The notes: generated by a model not told the origin, from the sequence alone. Counted from the stretch's first letter, positions 19,257-29,412 are shown. The stretch: 64,000 nt of DNA from Psychrobacter sp. I-STPA6b (GCF_020662265.1 NZ_VEWM01000070.1:94356-158355); one strand, 5' to 3'. Numbers and translations: made by a program.

Positions 19257-20018
19257 TTATGAATGATTACTTATCCAGTTTTGCATTAGCTCAATCTCAG
19301 CTTGTTGGGCTTTAATGATATCTTCTGCCAATTTTCGCATGGCATCATCTTTACCATATTTTAGCTCTACCTCTGCCATCGCTACTGCTCCCTCATGATG
19401 CGGTAGCATGCCTTTAGCAAAAGCCATATCAGGGTCAGGCTCACTAATACCTGCCATCATATCGCCATGCATTGCCTGCATACTGTTATGGTAAGCCTGT
19501 TGCATCGCTTCGGTGTTGTCTTGTTTATCTGTATCAGGATGCTCCGCTATCCAGTTTTGCATCTGCTCGATTTCAGCTTGTTGGGCTTTAATGATGTCTT
19601 CTGCCAATTTTCGCATGGTCGCATCTTTACCATATTTTAGCTGTACTTCTGCCATTGCTACTGCCCCTTGATGATGCGGAAGCATCCCCTTAGCGAAAGC
19701 CACGTCAGGGTCATTTGCCATCATGCCTGCCATCATATCGTCGTGCATTTTTGCCATGCCCTGTAGATAGGCTTGCTGTACTTCATTATCAGCATTGACT
19801 ACCATTTGCGACATATCATGATGGTTATGATGGTCATGAGCATGCTCATCTGTATTCACCTCACTATTTTGCACTGGAGCATCTGGCGTTTCCACCGCTT
19901 GAGACTGTTCAGTATTTGTTGCCGTGTCTGTTGTTGTATTACTTGGCTGACAAGCACTCAAAAATAAAACTGAGCCACATAAGCAAGTGAGCAATAGATG
20001 GTTTTTTTTATATAACAT
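19257..20018 (-). CDS. DUF305 lipoprotein with two tandem DUF305 domains
   Basis: The lipobox LSAC near residue 22 and a His-rich, Asp/Glu-rich linker (AHDHHNHHDM) precede two near-identical domains of about 75 residues, each with FAKGMLPHHxGAVAMAEV and RKLAEDIIKAQQAEIE. DUF305 proteins are periplasmic and some bind copper (CopM type) through His and Met residues, which are plentiful here. The two copies are also very similar at DNA level (19270-19430 and 19560-19720), which points to a recent duplication or to gene conversion. Metal binding is inferred from composition. Confidence 0.87.
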   Translation of the reverse strand: MLYKKNHLLLTCLCGSVLFLSACQPSNTTTDTATNTEQSQAVETPDAPVQNSEVNTDEHAHDHHNHHDMSQMVVNADNEVQQAYLQGMAKMHDDMMAGMMANDPDVAFAKGMLPHHQGAVAMAEVQLKYGKDATMRKLAEDIIKAQQAEIEQMQNWIAEHPDTDKQDNTEAMQQAYHNSMQAMHGDMMAGISEPDPDMAFAKGMLPHHEGAVAMAEVELKYGKDDAMRKLAEDIIKAQQAEIELMQNWISNHS

Positions 20019-20234
20019 GATAAACTCCTAAATAACTATCAAAGCAATTATCAAGAGAAACTATCAAATGTAACTGTTGATTTTTACTTCTGTTGCTGTA
20101 AATGACAAGTATGGATGCACAGCATACACCCTATAGGTTACGCTATTTTATTGGATTTGCAGGCATTATATAACCAATTTTCTAAGTGTATAAATAAGTA
20201 GCCTATTTTATAGATATTTTATCGAGAAATGATT

Positions 20235-21620
20235 ATGACCACGAAAAACTCCTCCATTTATTTATTTTGTCTTTTGTTGCTTTCAGGTTGTGCAGCGCAC
20301 CAACCTATCAAACAAACAACAATTACTCATCACTACCCTCAGCAAAGACAAAGTCAATCTCATCAACATAGTACATCGGCTCACCAACCAGCTCAAACTC
20401 ATACACCTGTTATCATTCAGCAAACGACTACCATTACTCCAATAACAAAACCACAGACTCCTTCCACCCAAACTCAAGCGTCTCAAGTCCAAGCTCCAAC
20501 CAACCACAATTATGGCAACTTTGCAGACTGGAAGGCTGACTTTTCCAGACGTGCAATTAATGCAGGCTATAACCGTTATGCAGTACAACAGCTTATCAAT
20601 TCAGCTCAGCTTAATCAGCAAGTACTTTCATTAGACTCAGGTCAGCCTGAATTTGCCAAAATGCCTTGGGAGTATGTGGATTCAGCAGTCTCAGGAGGAC
20701 GTGTTAATAGAGGAAAAAATAAATTTGCGGAACAACGTAGTTTACTCTCACGTTTAGAAACTCAATATGGTGTTAATGCAGATATCATTGCTGGTATCTG
20801 GGGTATGGAATCTTCTTATGGGGCTGTCACTGGTAATAGCGATCTACCCAGCGCTTTATCTAGCCTTGCCTATGATGGCAGAAGAAGAAGCTTTGCTGAG
20901 TCACAGCTATTAGCCATGTTACAGTTAATTCAGCGTGGTGATATCTCACCTTATGATCTCAAGGGTTCGTGGGCTGGGGGTATGGGGCAAACTCAGTTTA
21001 TTCCTGCCACATGGCTAGAGCAAGGCGTTGATGGTGATGGCGATGGTCATCGTAACCCATGGTCAACTGCTGATGCACTGTCATCTACTGCAAACTACCT
21101 ACGCAATTCTGGCTGGGTACGTGGCTTAGAGCCCTTTTATGAAGTACAGTTACCAAGCAATTTTGATTATACTTTAATTGGTACTAAGATGCCGTTTTCA
21201 CAATGGCGTAATCTTGGTGTTATTCCTCTCACCAGTACCTATATGGATGCTAATACACCCTTAGAGCTGTGGCTACCTGCTGGTCAAGATGGTCCAGCCC
21301 TACTACTTAGCAAAAACTTTGATGTTATTAAAGTTTATAACAATTCATCAAATTACGCATTAGGTGTTAGTTTATTAGCCAAAGCCATCTCTGGACAGGG
21401 TGGCTTACAAAAAGCATGGCCACGATATGAACAGCCACTTTCGACATATCAAGTTAAGACATTGCAACAGCGCCTGACCAATGCTGGGTATGATACACGA
21501 GGTGTAGATGGTATTATCGGTACCAATACACGCAAAGCATTTGCCCGCTGGCAGGCCAATAATGGACAAATCCCTGATGGCTTTATTTCTAAACGTAGTG
21601 CTGGTTCATTGATTTGGTAA
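20235..21620 (+). CDS. MltB-family lytic murein transglycosylase with peptidoglycan-binding domain
   Basis: It cleaves peptidoglycan glycan strands between MurNAc and GlcNAc. A signal peptide with lipobox LLSGC, a Gln/Thr/Pro-rich linker, the SLT_2 domain (about residues 85-385) with catalytic Glu in GIWGMESSYG, and a C-terminal PG_binding_1 domain (VKTLQQRLTNAGYDTRGVDGIIG) are all visible. ATG 20235 is favoured over 20229 because GAGAA lies 6 bases before it. The domain order matches the long MltB paralogues of Moraxellaceae and Pseudomonas. Confidence 0.92.
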   Translation: MTTKNSSIYLFCLLLLSGCAAHQPIKQTTITHHYPQQRQSQSHQHSTSAHQPAQTHTPVIIQQTTTITPITKPQTPSTQTQASQVQAPTNHNYGNFADWKADFSRRAINAGYNRYAVQQLINSAQLNQQVLSLDSGQPEFAKMPWEYVDSAVSGGRVNRGKNKFAEQRSLLSRLETQYGVNADIIAGIWGMESSYGAVTGNSDLPSALSSLAYDGRRRSFAESQLLAMLQLIQRGDISPYDLKGSWAGGMGQTQFIPATWLEQGVDGDGDGHRNPWSTADALSSTANYLRNSGWVRGLEPFYEVQLPSNFDYTLIGTKMPFSQWRNLGVIPLTSTYMDANTPLELWLPAGQDGPALLLSKNFDVIKVYNNSSNYALGVSLLAKAISGQGGLQKAWPRYEQPLSTYQVKTLQQRLTNAGYDTRGVDGIIGTNTRKAFARWQANNGQIPDGFISKRSAGSLIW

Positions 21621-21965
21621 AACGGTATTTATCTACTGATAAACCATATTGATATCAATGATTTATGTATTTAGGGTATAATAAATTTCTGTTACAGATT
21701 CTTATTATACCTTACAAAAACCTTATAATAACATTAACAAATTCTTAAACTTATTGTGTTATTTTAATAATATTACTTTTTATTTAATCAGATGCTATAT
21801 CCTCTTCAATATTGATATTCAAATAAAATAACAATGTATAGCAATTATTCTAACTTTATCTTTATCATCCAAATTTATATAGCCCTGCTTTAGAAAATCA
21901 ATCAATGATTTCATCATTTTAATACTATAAACATGAAACCAAATATGACACTATAGGAGGATTTT
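21621..21965. other. AT-rich intergenic region with long inverted repeat
   Basis: No gene is visible. At 21675-21711 GGTATAATAA pairs with TTATTATACC, with an inner TCTG/CAGA stem. The rest is featureless AT-rich sequence. The marC ribosome binding site TAGGAGG is just before 21966. Confidence 0.45.
21675..21711. repeat. Inverted repeat, 10-bp arms with inner stem
   Basis: The arms are perfect and an inner 4-bp stem stacks on them. No T-run follows on either strand, so it is a weak terminator candidate. It could instead be a transcript-stabilising hairpin after the transglycosylase gene or a protein-binding palindrome. Confidence 0.45.
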
Positions 21966-22646
21966 ATGAACTTTATTCACCAGTTTGGACTGACATTTAT
22001 GGCATTTTTTGCCATTATGAACCCTATATCCAGTTTACCTGTTTATATCAGCCTCACTGCTGATGATGATCCTAAAACAGCCAAAGCCATTGCCAGAAAA
22101 GGGCTGATTTTAGCATTTTGCATTACTGCTATTTTCGCCTTAGGTGGACAATATATTTTCTCCATGTTTGGCATTACCTTACCAGCACTTCGACTGGCAG
22201 GTGGCTCATTAGTATTTTTAATTGGCTTTCACATGTTGCAAGGTCAAAGCTCTCCCACACATCGTATTACCTCAGACCATGACAACTCGACTCAATCAAA
22301 TGCGAATAACCCTAATAATACAAATCAACAAATCACCGACCCTGATAAATTAAATGTTGCCATTTCACCATTAGCGACGCCTCTATTAGCAGGTCCGGGA
22401 ACAATTGCCACAGCAATGAGCTTAACGGCACACCACACCATGACAGATATGATGATCACCATCTCAGCATTTGGTGTACTATGTGTTATTACCTATGTAC
22501 TGTTTTTATATAGCAAAACCATTGTTAAACTCATTGGTGACAATGCTATGAATGTCATGACGCGAATGATGGGACTTATCTTGGCAGTCATTGGCGCACA
22601 GATGCTCATTTCAGGATTACAAGGCGCTTTTAAAGTGCTGGCTTAA
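21966..22646 (+). CDS. MarC family integral membrane protein
   Basis: The MarC/UPF0056 family is a set of inner-membrane proteins with six predicted helices, with proposed roles in amino acid or small-metabolite export but no settled function. The N-terminus FAIMNPISSLPVYISLT and the block SPLATPLLAGPGTIATAMSL are the family hallmarks. A polar Asn/Thr-rich loop separates the third and fourth helices (about residues 100-128). The 226-aa length is typical. A strong TAGGAGG ribosome binding site precedes the ATG. Confidence 0.9.
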   Translation: MNFIHQFGLTFMAFFAIMNPISSLPVYISLTADDDPKTAKAIARKGLILAFCITAIFALGGQYIFSMFGITLPALRLAGGSLVFLIGFHMLQGQSSPTHRITSDHDNSTQSNANNPNNTNQQITDPDKLNVAISPLATPLLAGPGTIATAMSLTAHHTMTDMMITISAFGVLCVITYVLFLYSKTIVKLIGDNAMNVMTRMMGLILAVIGAQMLISGLQGAFKVLA

Positions 22647-22706
22647 AATTCACCAGCGACTTAGCTTAGTTTATTAGTTTAATCATTACCAATAATAAAA
22701 GCTGGC

Positions 22707-23639
22707 TTATGTGGTTGCTTGACGTAAGCGCATTAAGCCTTCTTGTTGCACAGTGGCAACCAATTTACCATCTTGCCAAAACTGTCCATGATTCAATCCC
22801 TTAGCATGTGATGTGGTATCACACCACATGTCATAAAGTAGCCACTGATTAAGGTCAAAGGGACGATGAAAATGCATCGAATGGTCAATACTGGCAGCTT
22901 GTAGCCCCTTGGTCATAAAGCTAATACCATGAGGCATCAGTCCTGTACCCACCAAGTAAAAGTCTGAGGAAAATGCCAGCAAGGCTTGCTGTATTGCCGT
23001 TGGTTGCTCTCCTAGCTCATGTATGCGTAGCCAGTTTGCTTGTCTGGGGCGCATAGGCTTGGGATTAATAGGGTTACGAGGTTTAACAGGTTTTATTTCA
23101 ACATGGCGATGGCGCATAAAACGTGCTTTTAGTGCATCGGGGATATCCCCCACAAAAGCTTCTTTTAGACGTTGCTCTGTTAACAAGTCTTCTGGTGGTG
23201 GATAAGCTGGCATCTCCTCTTGATAATCTAACCCTCCCTCCATGGGAGAAAAAGAGGCAATCATAGAAAAAATCACCTGCTCAATCAGCTCTCCTGTTTG
23301 AGACTCCTTATATTGCACAGCAATAACTTCTCGAGCAGATAGGCTACGCCCATCACGCAAACGTCGTACTTGATAGATAACAGGATGATTGATATTGCCA
23401 CTACGCAGAAAATAACCATGAAATGAGTGGCAAGGCTTATCTTCATTTAATGTCTTGGCAGCAGCCATCATTGCTTGTGCTAGTACTTGTCCACCAAAAA
23501 TACGCTTTCCCACATAGTCATAACTTTGCCCTTCAAAAACATCTTCTTCAATCTGAGTAATATTTAGTGTGTTTAGCAGTTGCTCTACCAATGCGGCATA
23601 ATGAGGAGTATGTTGGTTCTCAAATGACATTTGTGACAT
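22707..23639 (-). CDS. tesB: Acyl-CoA thioesterase II
   Basis: TesB hydrolyses medium- and long-chain acyl-CoA. The double-hotdog fold is seen in GKRIFGGQVLAQAMMAAAKT and SFHGYFLRSG in the first half and SIDHSMHFHRPF with its catalytic Asp in the second. The 310-aa length is slightly above the usual 285-290 because of a Pro/Arg-rich connector around residues 165-200. It stands alone, convergent with marC. Confidence 0.92.
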   Translation of the reverse strand: MSQMSFENQHTPHYAALVEQLLNTLNITQIEEDVFEGQSYDYVGKRIFGGQVLAQAMMAAAKTLNEDKPCHSFHGYFLRSGNINHPVIYQVRRLRDGRSLSAREVIAVQYKESQTGELIEQVIFSMIASFSPMEGGLDYQEEMPAYPPPEDLLTEQRLKEAFVGDIPDALKARFMRHRHVEIKPVKPRNPINPKPMRPRQANWLRIHELGEQPTAIQQALLAFSSDFYLVGTGLMPHGISFMTKGLQAASIDHSMHFHRPFDLNQWLLYDMWCDTTSHAKGLNHGQFWQDGKLVATVQQEGLMRLRQATT

Positions 23640-23907
23640 AGATGATTACTCTCTAACTAAAATTAGCAAATGAGGTGGTCATAGTTCATAAAAGGTATGG
23701 TCAAAATCATATGGCTGCTACCTTAACAGCTTTTCAATAAATTCGCCCTGACTGTTTAGTTTTATTTAATTTTTCGCAATAAATAGACAGTATTTTACCT
23801 GATAAACGGTATCATATGGATAGAAAACTGAGCGTACAAACGTATCACTTTATCTAAAATTATGGCATCATAGACACATCTTTTTTACTATAGTTTGACG
23901 ATTACTC

Positions 23908-26604
23908 ATGCTTACTAAGATTTTAAAAAATAGTCTCCGTAAACCCTTAAACGCCCTAGTTGGCTCACAAAAAAAACGACATACATCCCAAGACAGACCA
24001 TCGGTGATTCCAGCATCTGGACGCTCTGTCAATCAGCTGTATCGCAAACTATCTGGACAAGCATTAAGCGTAGCAGTAAAACCAAAAGTTTTTGGTGAGC
24101 TACCTGAGATCAACCAAGATACACCAGCATTAACTTTTTATGTATTACAAGAATACTCTCGTTCAAACAGTATCCTAATTGATTTACAGACACATGAACA
24201 TCGCTTACCTCCTGCCTTGGTGGCAGTAAAAGATGAGGCGCATCATATTCACGAAAATGCTGCCATCATATTTTTACATCATCCACATGCGACCGAGTCT
24301 CAAATATCTCCAAGACTACATCGTTTAGTCACCGCCTGTCTACAATACCCAGAGCTAGAGATTAATATTGTTCCTGTTTCTATTTTATGGGGACGTGCGC
24401 CAGAAAAAGAAGACTCCTTATTCAAACTATTAATGGCAGATAACTGGGAAGACCCTAGTATTACCAAACAACTATTTAACATTGGGGTGATGGGTCGAGA
24501 TACCTTTGTACAATTTCATCCTGCACAATCCCTGTGCCAACTAATTCAAACCATACATAGTGCAGAGTGTACGGATAATGCGGCTATGCCTTCCACAAGC
24601 AAGGCTTTAATAACAGCCCCACAAGCCAATCTGGAACTCACTCGACTTGTACAGCAAAATCTCCGACACTACTTAGATAAACAACGTGCAACCATGCTTG
24701 GTCCAGACTTATCTGATAGACGCAATCTGGTCGATAAGCTTATTTATTCACCAGCCATTAAGCATGCTTGTGAGCAAGAAGCAGAAAGAGAGAATATCAA
24801 TCTACGAGATGCTCGCCGCATTGCTCGCGGCTATGCTGATGAGATTGTGAATGATTACTCATATCCTATCATTCGTTTTTTTGATCGCTTTTTAACATGG
24901 TTGTGGACACAGCTTTATGATGGTGTTGAAGTGCATCACTTTGAGCGAGTTCGAGAGCTGGCGACAGATCATGAGATTATCTATGTGCCTTGCCATCGTA
25001 GTCATGTGGACTATTTGCTACTATCCTACGTCATTTATAAGCGAGGGTTAAGCATACCTTATGTGGCAGCTGGCAATAATTTAGACGTACCAGTTTTAGG
25101 ACCTCTATTACGTGGTGCCGTGGCATTTTATATTCGCCGTAGTTTTCGAGGTAATGCCTTATACACAGCGGTACTACGTGAATATTTACACACACTAATT
25201 ACCCGTAACACACCCATTGAATACTTCATTGAGGGTGGTCGCTCACGCTCTGGGCGCTTACTACCCCCTAAAATGGGAATGCTGGCAATGACGGTACATA
25301 GTCAGTTACGTCATAGCAATAAGCCAGTGGTCTTTATTCCAACTTATATTGGCTATGAACGTATCATGGAAGGTGGTACTTATATTGGTGAACTTAAAGG
25401 CAAACCAAAAGAGTCTGAATCTATCATGAGTTTGCTAAAGGTCAGCCGTAAGATTGAACGCATTTTTGGGCACGTACATTTAAGCTTTGGTACTCCCCTG
25501 CATCTTAGCGAATTTATGCGAAAATTTGATGTGCCTGCCGATAGCTTGCCTGCTGATAGGACCGACACGCCATTAGAGAACAATGCAACTGCAATGATTG
25601 ACAATATCGGTGTCAAAATCATGCAGCACATTAATAAGGCAGCTGTGGTTAATCCTGTTTCTCTGTTATCTTTGGTACTTTTATCTGCTCCTAAAGCAGC
25701 CTTAGATGAAGATATCTGCCGTGAGCAAATCGCCCTATATCAACGACTTGCCAAAGAACTACCCTATGATAGCGATACCACGGTAACAGATAAGTCACCG
25801 CAAGCTATCATTGACTATGGTATCAAGCTAAAACTGATAGAACGAACCCCACATATCCTCGGTGATATCATTCAAATTACAGATAAACAAGCACCATTAC
25901 TCAGCTATTTCCGCAATAATATTCTGCATGTTTTTATCTTGCTGTCTTTCTTAGCTGCATTGGTTGCCAGAAATAACCGTATTGAGCGCAAACGCTTAGA
26001 TACTATCGTTGTACAGCTTTATCCATTTTTACAAAGTGAGCTGTTCTTATACTATCCTGCCCGTAACCTAACAGAAATTGTCCACCAAAAAATTGATAAT
26101 CTGATTGAACATGGACTAATTATCGACCTTGGTAATGATATGCTTGGTGTACCTGAGATTAATAGCAAACCTTACCAGCAACTTGCTGTATTAGCCACGC
26201 CCATTGAGCAAAGCCTTGAGCGTTACTTTATGACTCTTGCACTATTAGCACAACAAGGCTCAGGTAACTTGACTGCACAACAAGTGGTTGATTTAGGGCA
26301 TCTATTAGGTCAACGCTTGTCTGTACTCTATGCTGATGGTATTCCAGACTTTTTTGATCCTGCATTATTTACCAGCTTTGTTAATGCACTTATCCGTCTG
26401 GATTATCTACAAAAAGAAGAAGAAACAGGTCTACTAAGATTTGACCATCGTATTCAAGATATTGCCCGTCATGCTCGCTATGTACTCAGTCCCAGTATGA
26501 TGCAAATCTTGGAGCAAGTCGCCAGCTTAACGGATGATGAAATTGAACATGCCATCACTGAAATTAACAATAAGAAACAACGTAAATTTAGCTTAAAACG
26601 CTAA
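23908..26604 (+). CDS. plsB: Glycerol-3-phosphate 1-O-acyltransferase
   Basis: PlsB transfers an acyl chain to sn-glycerol 3-phosphate, the first step of phospholipid synthesis, at the inner membrane. The HX4D box is HRSHVDYLL, and the second substrate motif is EYFIEGGRSRSGRLLPPK. The 898-aa length fits the large gammaproteobacterial PlsB rather than PlsY. The start is the first ATG, followed by a basic N-terminal segment. Two small genes in the same direction follow. Confidence 0.95.
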   Translation: MLTKILKNSLRKPLNALVGSQKKRHTSQDRPSVIPASGRSVNQLYRKLSGQALSVAVKPKVFGELPEINQDTPALTFYVLQEYSRSNSILIDLQTHEHRLPPALVAVKDEAHHIHENAAIIFLHHPHATESQISPRLHRLVTACLQYPELEINIVPVSILWGRAPEKEDSLFKLLMADNWEDPSITKQLFNIGVMGRDTFVQFHPAQSLCQLIQTIHSAECTDNAAMPSTSKALITAPQANLELTRLVQQNLRHYLDKQRATMLGPDLSDRRNLVDKLIYSPAIKHACEQEAERENINLRDARRIARGYADEIVNDYSYPIIRFFDRFLTWLWTQLYDGVEVHHFERVRELATDHEIIYVPCHRSHVDYLLLSYVIYKRGLSIPYVAAGNNLDVPVLGPLLRGAVAFYIRRSFRGNALYTAVLREYLHTLITRNTPIEYFIEGGRSRSGRLLPPKMGMLAMTVHSQLRHSNKPVVFIPTYIGYERIMEGGTYIGELKGKPKESESIMSLLKVSRKIERIFGHVHLSFGTPLHLSEFMRKFDVPADSLPADRTDTPLENNATAMIDNIGVKIMQHINKAAVVNPVSLLSLVLLSAPKAALDEDICREQIALYQRLAKELPYDSDTTVTDKSPQAIIDYGIKLKLIERTPHILGDIIQITDKQAPLLSYFRNNILHVFILLSFLAALVARNNRIERKRLDTIVVQLYPFLQSELFLYYPARNLTEIVHQKIDNLIEHGLIIDLGNDMLGVPEINSKPYQQLAVLATPIEQSLERYFMTLALLAQQGSGNLTAQQVVDLGHLLGQRLSVLYADGIPDFFDPALFTSFVNALIRLDYLQKEEETGLLRFDHRIQDIARHARYVLSPSMMQILEQVASLTDDEIEHAITEINNKKQRKFSLKR

Positions 26605-26642
26605 AGTTTCCGTTTCTATAAAGGCTTTAATGAGGTAAAAAT

Positions 26643-26861
26643 ATGTGCAATGCTTGTGGAATGAACCACTTTGACGATGATGACATTGATTATGATGATG
26701 AAGAATTGATGGCAAGTTTAGGAATAGATGACTCAAACAGTGCATCTAAATTAGCTACTGTATCTACAAACTCTAACCAAAGCAGTCCAAATACAGCATC
26801 AATTTTTGTGGCTGTTAATAATGTGAGCACTTATAAAAGTGGTGTGTCATTAACTGAATAA
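26643..26861 (+). CDS. Small acidic hypothetical protein
   Basis: A 72-aa protein with a CxxC near its N-terminus (MCNACGMNHF) followed by a run of Asp/Glu (DDDDIDYDDEE) and a Ser/Asn-rich C-terminal half. The ATG has a good ribosome binding site (TGAGG, 7 bases upstream), and the gene lies 38 bases after plsB in the same direction, so it may be cotranscribed. No family is recognised. The CxxC and acidic patch could bind a metal, but this is speculation. Confidence 0.6.
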   Translation: MCNACGMNHFDDDDIDYDDEELMASLGIDDSNSASKLATVSTNSNQSSPNTASIFVAVNNVSTYKSGVSLTE

Positions 26862-26913
26862 AAAATTAACTTCATAAAAATTTGACTGGGCAAAATAAGT
26901 TAGAGTAAATATT

Positions 26914-27627
26914 ATGCAGTTTTTTTTAAGCACCAAAAGCCTGAATAACAAAGCCATTTTGACATCTTTGCTAATGGCTAGCCATGCCCTTATGCCCAGT
27001 CAAGCTACTGCTACTGACAATCATCTTCCTTTAATTCCCAGTCACATCCTTCAATCAACAGAAGAAGATTTTCAACAAGATGCAGATATTATCAGACTGC
27101 AACATTTAAAATACTGGGTAACGCAAATAGAAGATTATCAACAAAAAACAGGGCATTATCCATTCCAAGGTCAAGCAGATGTTCCCATTTACGTTTTTGT
27201 TGCCACGCCACAACAACAAAAATATATTACCCAAGCACCTCCACCACCTGCCAAAACTTACTCAATGAAAAACTTTGTCGATACATTAGAGGCAGGATTA
27301 GGTCATCAGATTGATGAGTTTTATGACCCTCAATATGCACCCGATGTAAAACCCAATTTTTATATGTATATGGTCGATGGTGATAACTACTATTTTGCGG
27401 TGCATACCCATCAACAATATCCATTTAGCAAAATCATTGGTCGCAATTATAATAAAATAGAAGTATCTAATATCTATAATAACAGTGCTAATTTGGTTCT
27501 ACTCTCTAATCAATTATTCCCGTCACCATCTTTTAATCAAGCAGTAACAATGCCCATCAAAAAGGAAGGATTTTTTAGACAACGTGAAAATAAAACCTTG
27601 CATATCAGTCAAGAAAGTAACCAGTAG
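26914..27627 (+). CDS. Hypothetical secreted protein
   Basis: A 237-aa protein with an N-terminal signal sequence (LTSLLMASHALMPSQATA, cleavage near residue 35). The mature domain contains HLKYWVTQIEDYQQKTGHYPFQGQ, a pattern common in periplasmic proteins that begin with a helix and a GxYP turn, then a Pro-rich loop and YYFAVHTHQQYPFSKIIG. I do not recognise the family. It is 52 bases downstream of the small acidic gene in the same direction. Confidence 0.65.
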   Translation: MQFFLSTKSLNNKAILTSLLMASHALMPSQATATDNHLPLIPSHILQSTEEDFQQDADIIRLQHLKYWVTQIEDYQQKTGHYPFQGQADVPIYVFVATPQQQKYITQAPPPPAKTYSMKNFVDTLEAGLGHQIDEFYDPQYAPDVKPNFYMYMVDGDNYYFAVHTHQQYPFSKIIGRNYNKIEVSNIYNNSANLVLLSNQLFPSPSFNQAVTMPIKKEGFFRQRENKTLHISQESNQ

Positions 27628-27816
27628 CACTTTTTATTTCTTCTACTTATCCAATCGCCAATAGCCCTTAATCTGATTGTTTTTTAATTGCATTTCTCTA
27701 TGGAAATTTGCTACCATCTAGACTGATGATGTAATAGTTTTGTATTGAGCCAACTATATATGCACTCAACTATAGATAAGCAACCTTATCTAAGACTTTT
27801 TTAACCTGACCCCTCC

Positions 27817-27837
27817 CTGTCGTCATGTTTACGACAG
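27817..27837 (+). promoter_or_regulatory. Hairpin just before the kelch gene start
   Basis: CTGTCGT and ACGACAG pair around a 7-base loop and end 6 bases before the ATG. With no purine-rich ribosome binding site present, the hairpin may limit or modulate translation. Weak evidence. Confidence 0.3.
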
Positions 27838-27843
27838 TTAATT

Positions 27844-29244
27844 ATGAATGAGAAAACTTTTGATGATAACCAATTTACTGGCGATTCAAATTCTTTAACC
27901 TCCAAAATCAAACCTTCCTTACAACCTGCTAAAACGCCAATTTTTGACTTTGATAAGCAAAATCCTTGTCAAAATAACCACTGGCTAAACCCTGCCATTG
28001 CTGAATATCAATCCTTATCTGATAGTGAAAAACTCACCTTCCAGCAAGCCTATCAAGACTTTAAACACCCCTTTATTGCCGATTATCGACTCGCTAAGCA
28101 CTACCCTGAGCGTCATAAACGCATACAACAAAACCCCACCAATCTCACCAATCCTTATTGGCAGTGGGTCGTTCGACATGAATTACCAGCATGCGACATT
28201 CGTCAGTTAATCCATGACGACACCTTAACTAACCGTGATACACCATTTGATAAAAGAGTGCCACTGTGGTGCTTTGAGCGTATGGGGCAAACTCATACCA
28301 CGTTACCAGATGGGCGAATTATCTTTATTGGTGGCGAGTTTGATGACAGCTATGACCCTGATTTTTGTATTTATAATGATGTGGTGGTCAAATATCCTGA
28401 TGGTAATATCGAAATTTATGGTTATCCAAAATCCATATTTCCGCCCACTGACTTTCACAGTGCCACACTGGTTGGTGATGAGATTATTATTATCGGTTCG
28501 CTCGGTTATCCTGAAGACAGACGTTTTCAAACGACGCCTGTTTATGCGTTAAATATCCATAGTTATACCATCAGAGTGGTTGAAACACATAACAATATCT
28601 ATCCCATAGCATGGATAAATAAACACACCGCTACCTTAAAAGACAAACAAATCATTATTAGCGGTGGACGGCGACTTGGTGAGGATACGCCATTGCTGGA
28701 AAATATTGATACATGGGCATTGAATTTATCCACCTTAAAATGGAAAAACCTAAGTCAACGACAACCTCAACGTGCTTCTCAAACACCAGTCAATAGACAG
28801 TGGCAACAGTTTTATGTGATACGAAAAGACCAGCAATTTTTGCATATTGATGAGATAAAAAATTTGCTTGATTTAGAGGAACAATTAGCCAAAATAGACA
28901 ATGACACCTCAACTGAATATCAGCAAATAAACACTGAATATCAATCGACTGTTCAACAACTCACTGAAGCGTTGGGCGGAAAGCCTGATTTGCATAGCTA
29001 TCAAAGTTTATGTATTCCACCAATTCACCATGACATCATCAGCCATGATTATGAGGATTTACATGCCGATGCAGTGGTAGAGATTGATGGTGTACGCATT
29101 CGTTATCAGTGTGAATACGATAATATCCAAGTGGTTATAGAGGGGCAATTAGCAGAGGATATTGTCGAGTTACTACAAGAGAACTTACGCCATAAACTGA
29201 CAAAAATCGAAAAAATGGCGTGTGAGGTGGTAGAAGTAGTGTAA
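27844..29244 (+). CDS. Kelch-repeat-containing protein
   Basis: A 466-aa soluble protein without signal peptide. The centre (about residues 145-310) has kelch-type blades: TTLPDGRIIFIGGEF, FHSATLVGDEIIIIGS, ATLKDKQIIISGGRR and TWALNLSTLKW. A Gln/Glu-rich helical part and a final alpha/beta segment ending KMACEVVEVV follow. Kelch propellers bind proteins; no enzyme motif is visible. The ATG lacks a clear ribosome binding site and follows a 7-bp hairpin at 27817-27837. The last 37 codons are re-copied twice downstream between the 140-aa genes on the opposite strand, which ties this gene to that array. Confidence 0.72.
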   Translation: MNEKTFDDNQFTGDSNSLTSKIKPSLQPAKTPIFDFDKQNPCQNNHWLNPAIAEYQSLSDSEKLTFQQAYQDFKHPFIADYRLAKHYPERHKRIQQNPTNLTNPYWQWVVRHELPACDIRQLIHDDTLTNRDTPFDKRVPLWCFERMGQTHTTLPDGRIIFIGGEFDDSYDPDFCIYNDVVVKYPDGNIEIYGYPKSIFPPTDFHSATLVGDEIIIIGSLGYPEDRRFQTTPVYALNIHSYTIRVVETHNNIYPIAWINKHTATLKDKQIIISGGRRLGEDTPLLENIDTWALNLSTLKWKNLSQRQPQRASQTPVNRQWQQFYVIRKDQQFLHIDEIKNLLDLEEQLAKIDNDTSTEYQQINTEYQSTVQQLTEALGGKPDLHSYQSLCIPPIHHDIISHDYEDLHADAVVEIDGVRIRYQCEYDNIQVVIEGQLAEDIVELLQENLRHKLTKIEKMACEVVEVV

Positions 29245-29290
29245 AACTTTACTCTTCCCCTAGCCCTCTGTTTTTAGGGACTTCTACTTA

Positions 29291-29350
29291 AAAAAACCCA
29301 ACCACCTGTTGAGCTGTGTATAGGGAACAGACAGGTGGTTGGGTTGTTTT
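29291..29350. terminator. Strong bidirectional hairpin, copy 1
   Basis: The 13-base arms CCCAACCACCTGT and ACAGGTGGTTGGG are perfect complements around a 21-base loop, with an A-run before and TTGTTTT after. It separates the converging kelch gene and the first 140-aa-type gene. Confidence 0.85.
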
Positions 29351-29412
29351 ATATTGATGATATATTTTATAAGTGGACAATTTACACTTGTATTGCATCC
29401 ATAACTCAATAA

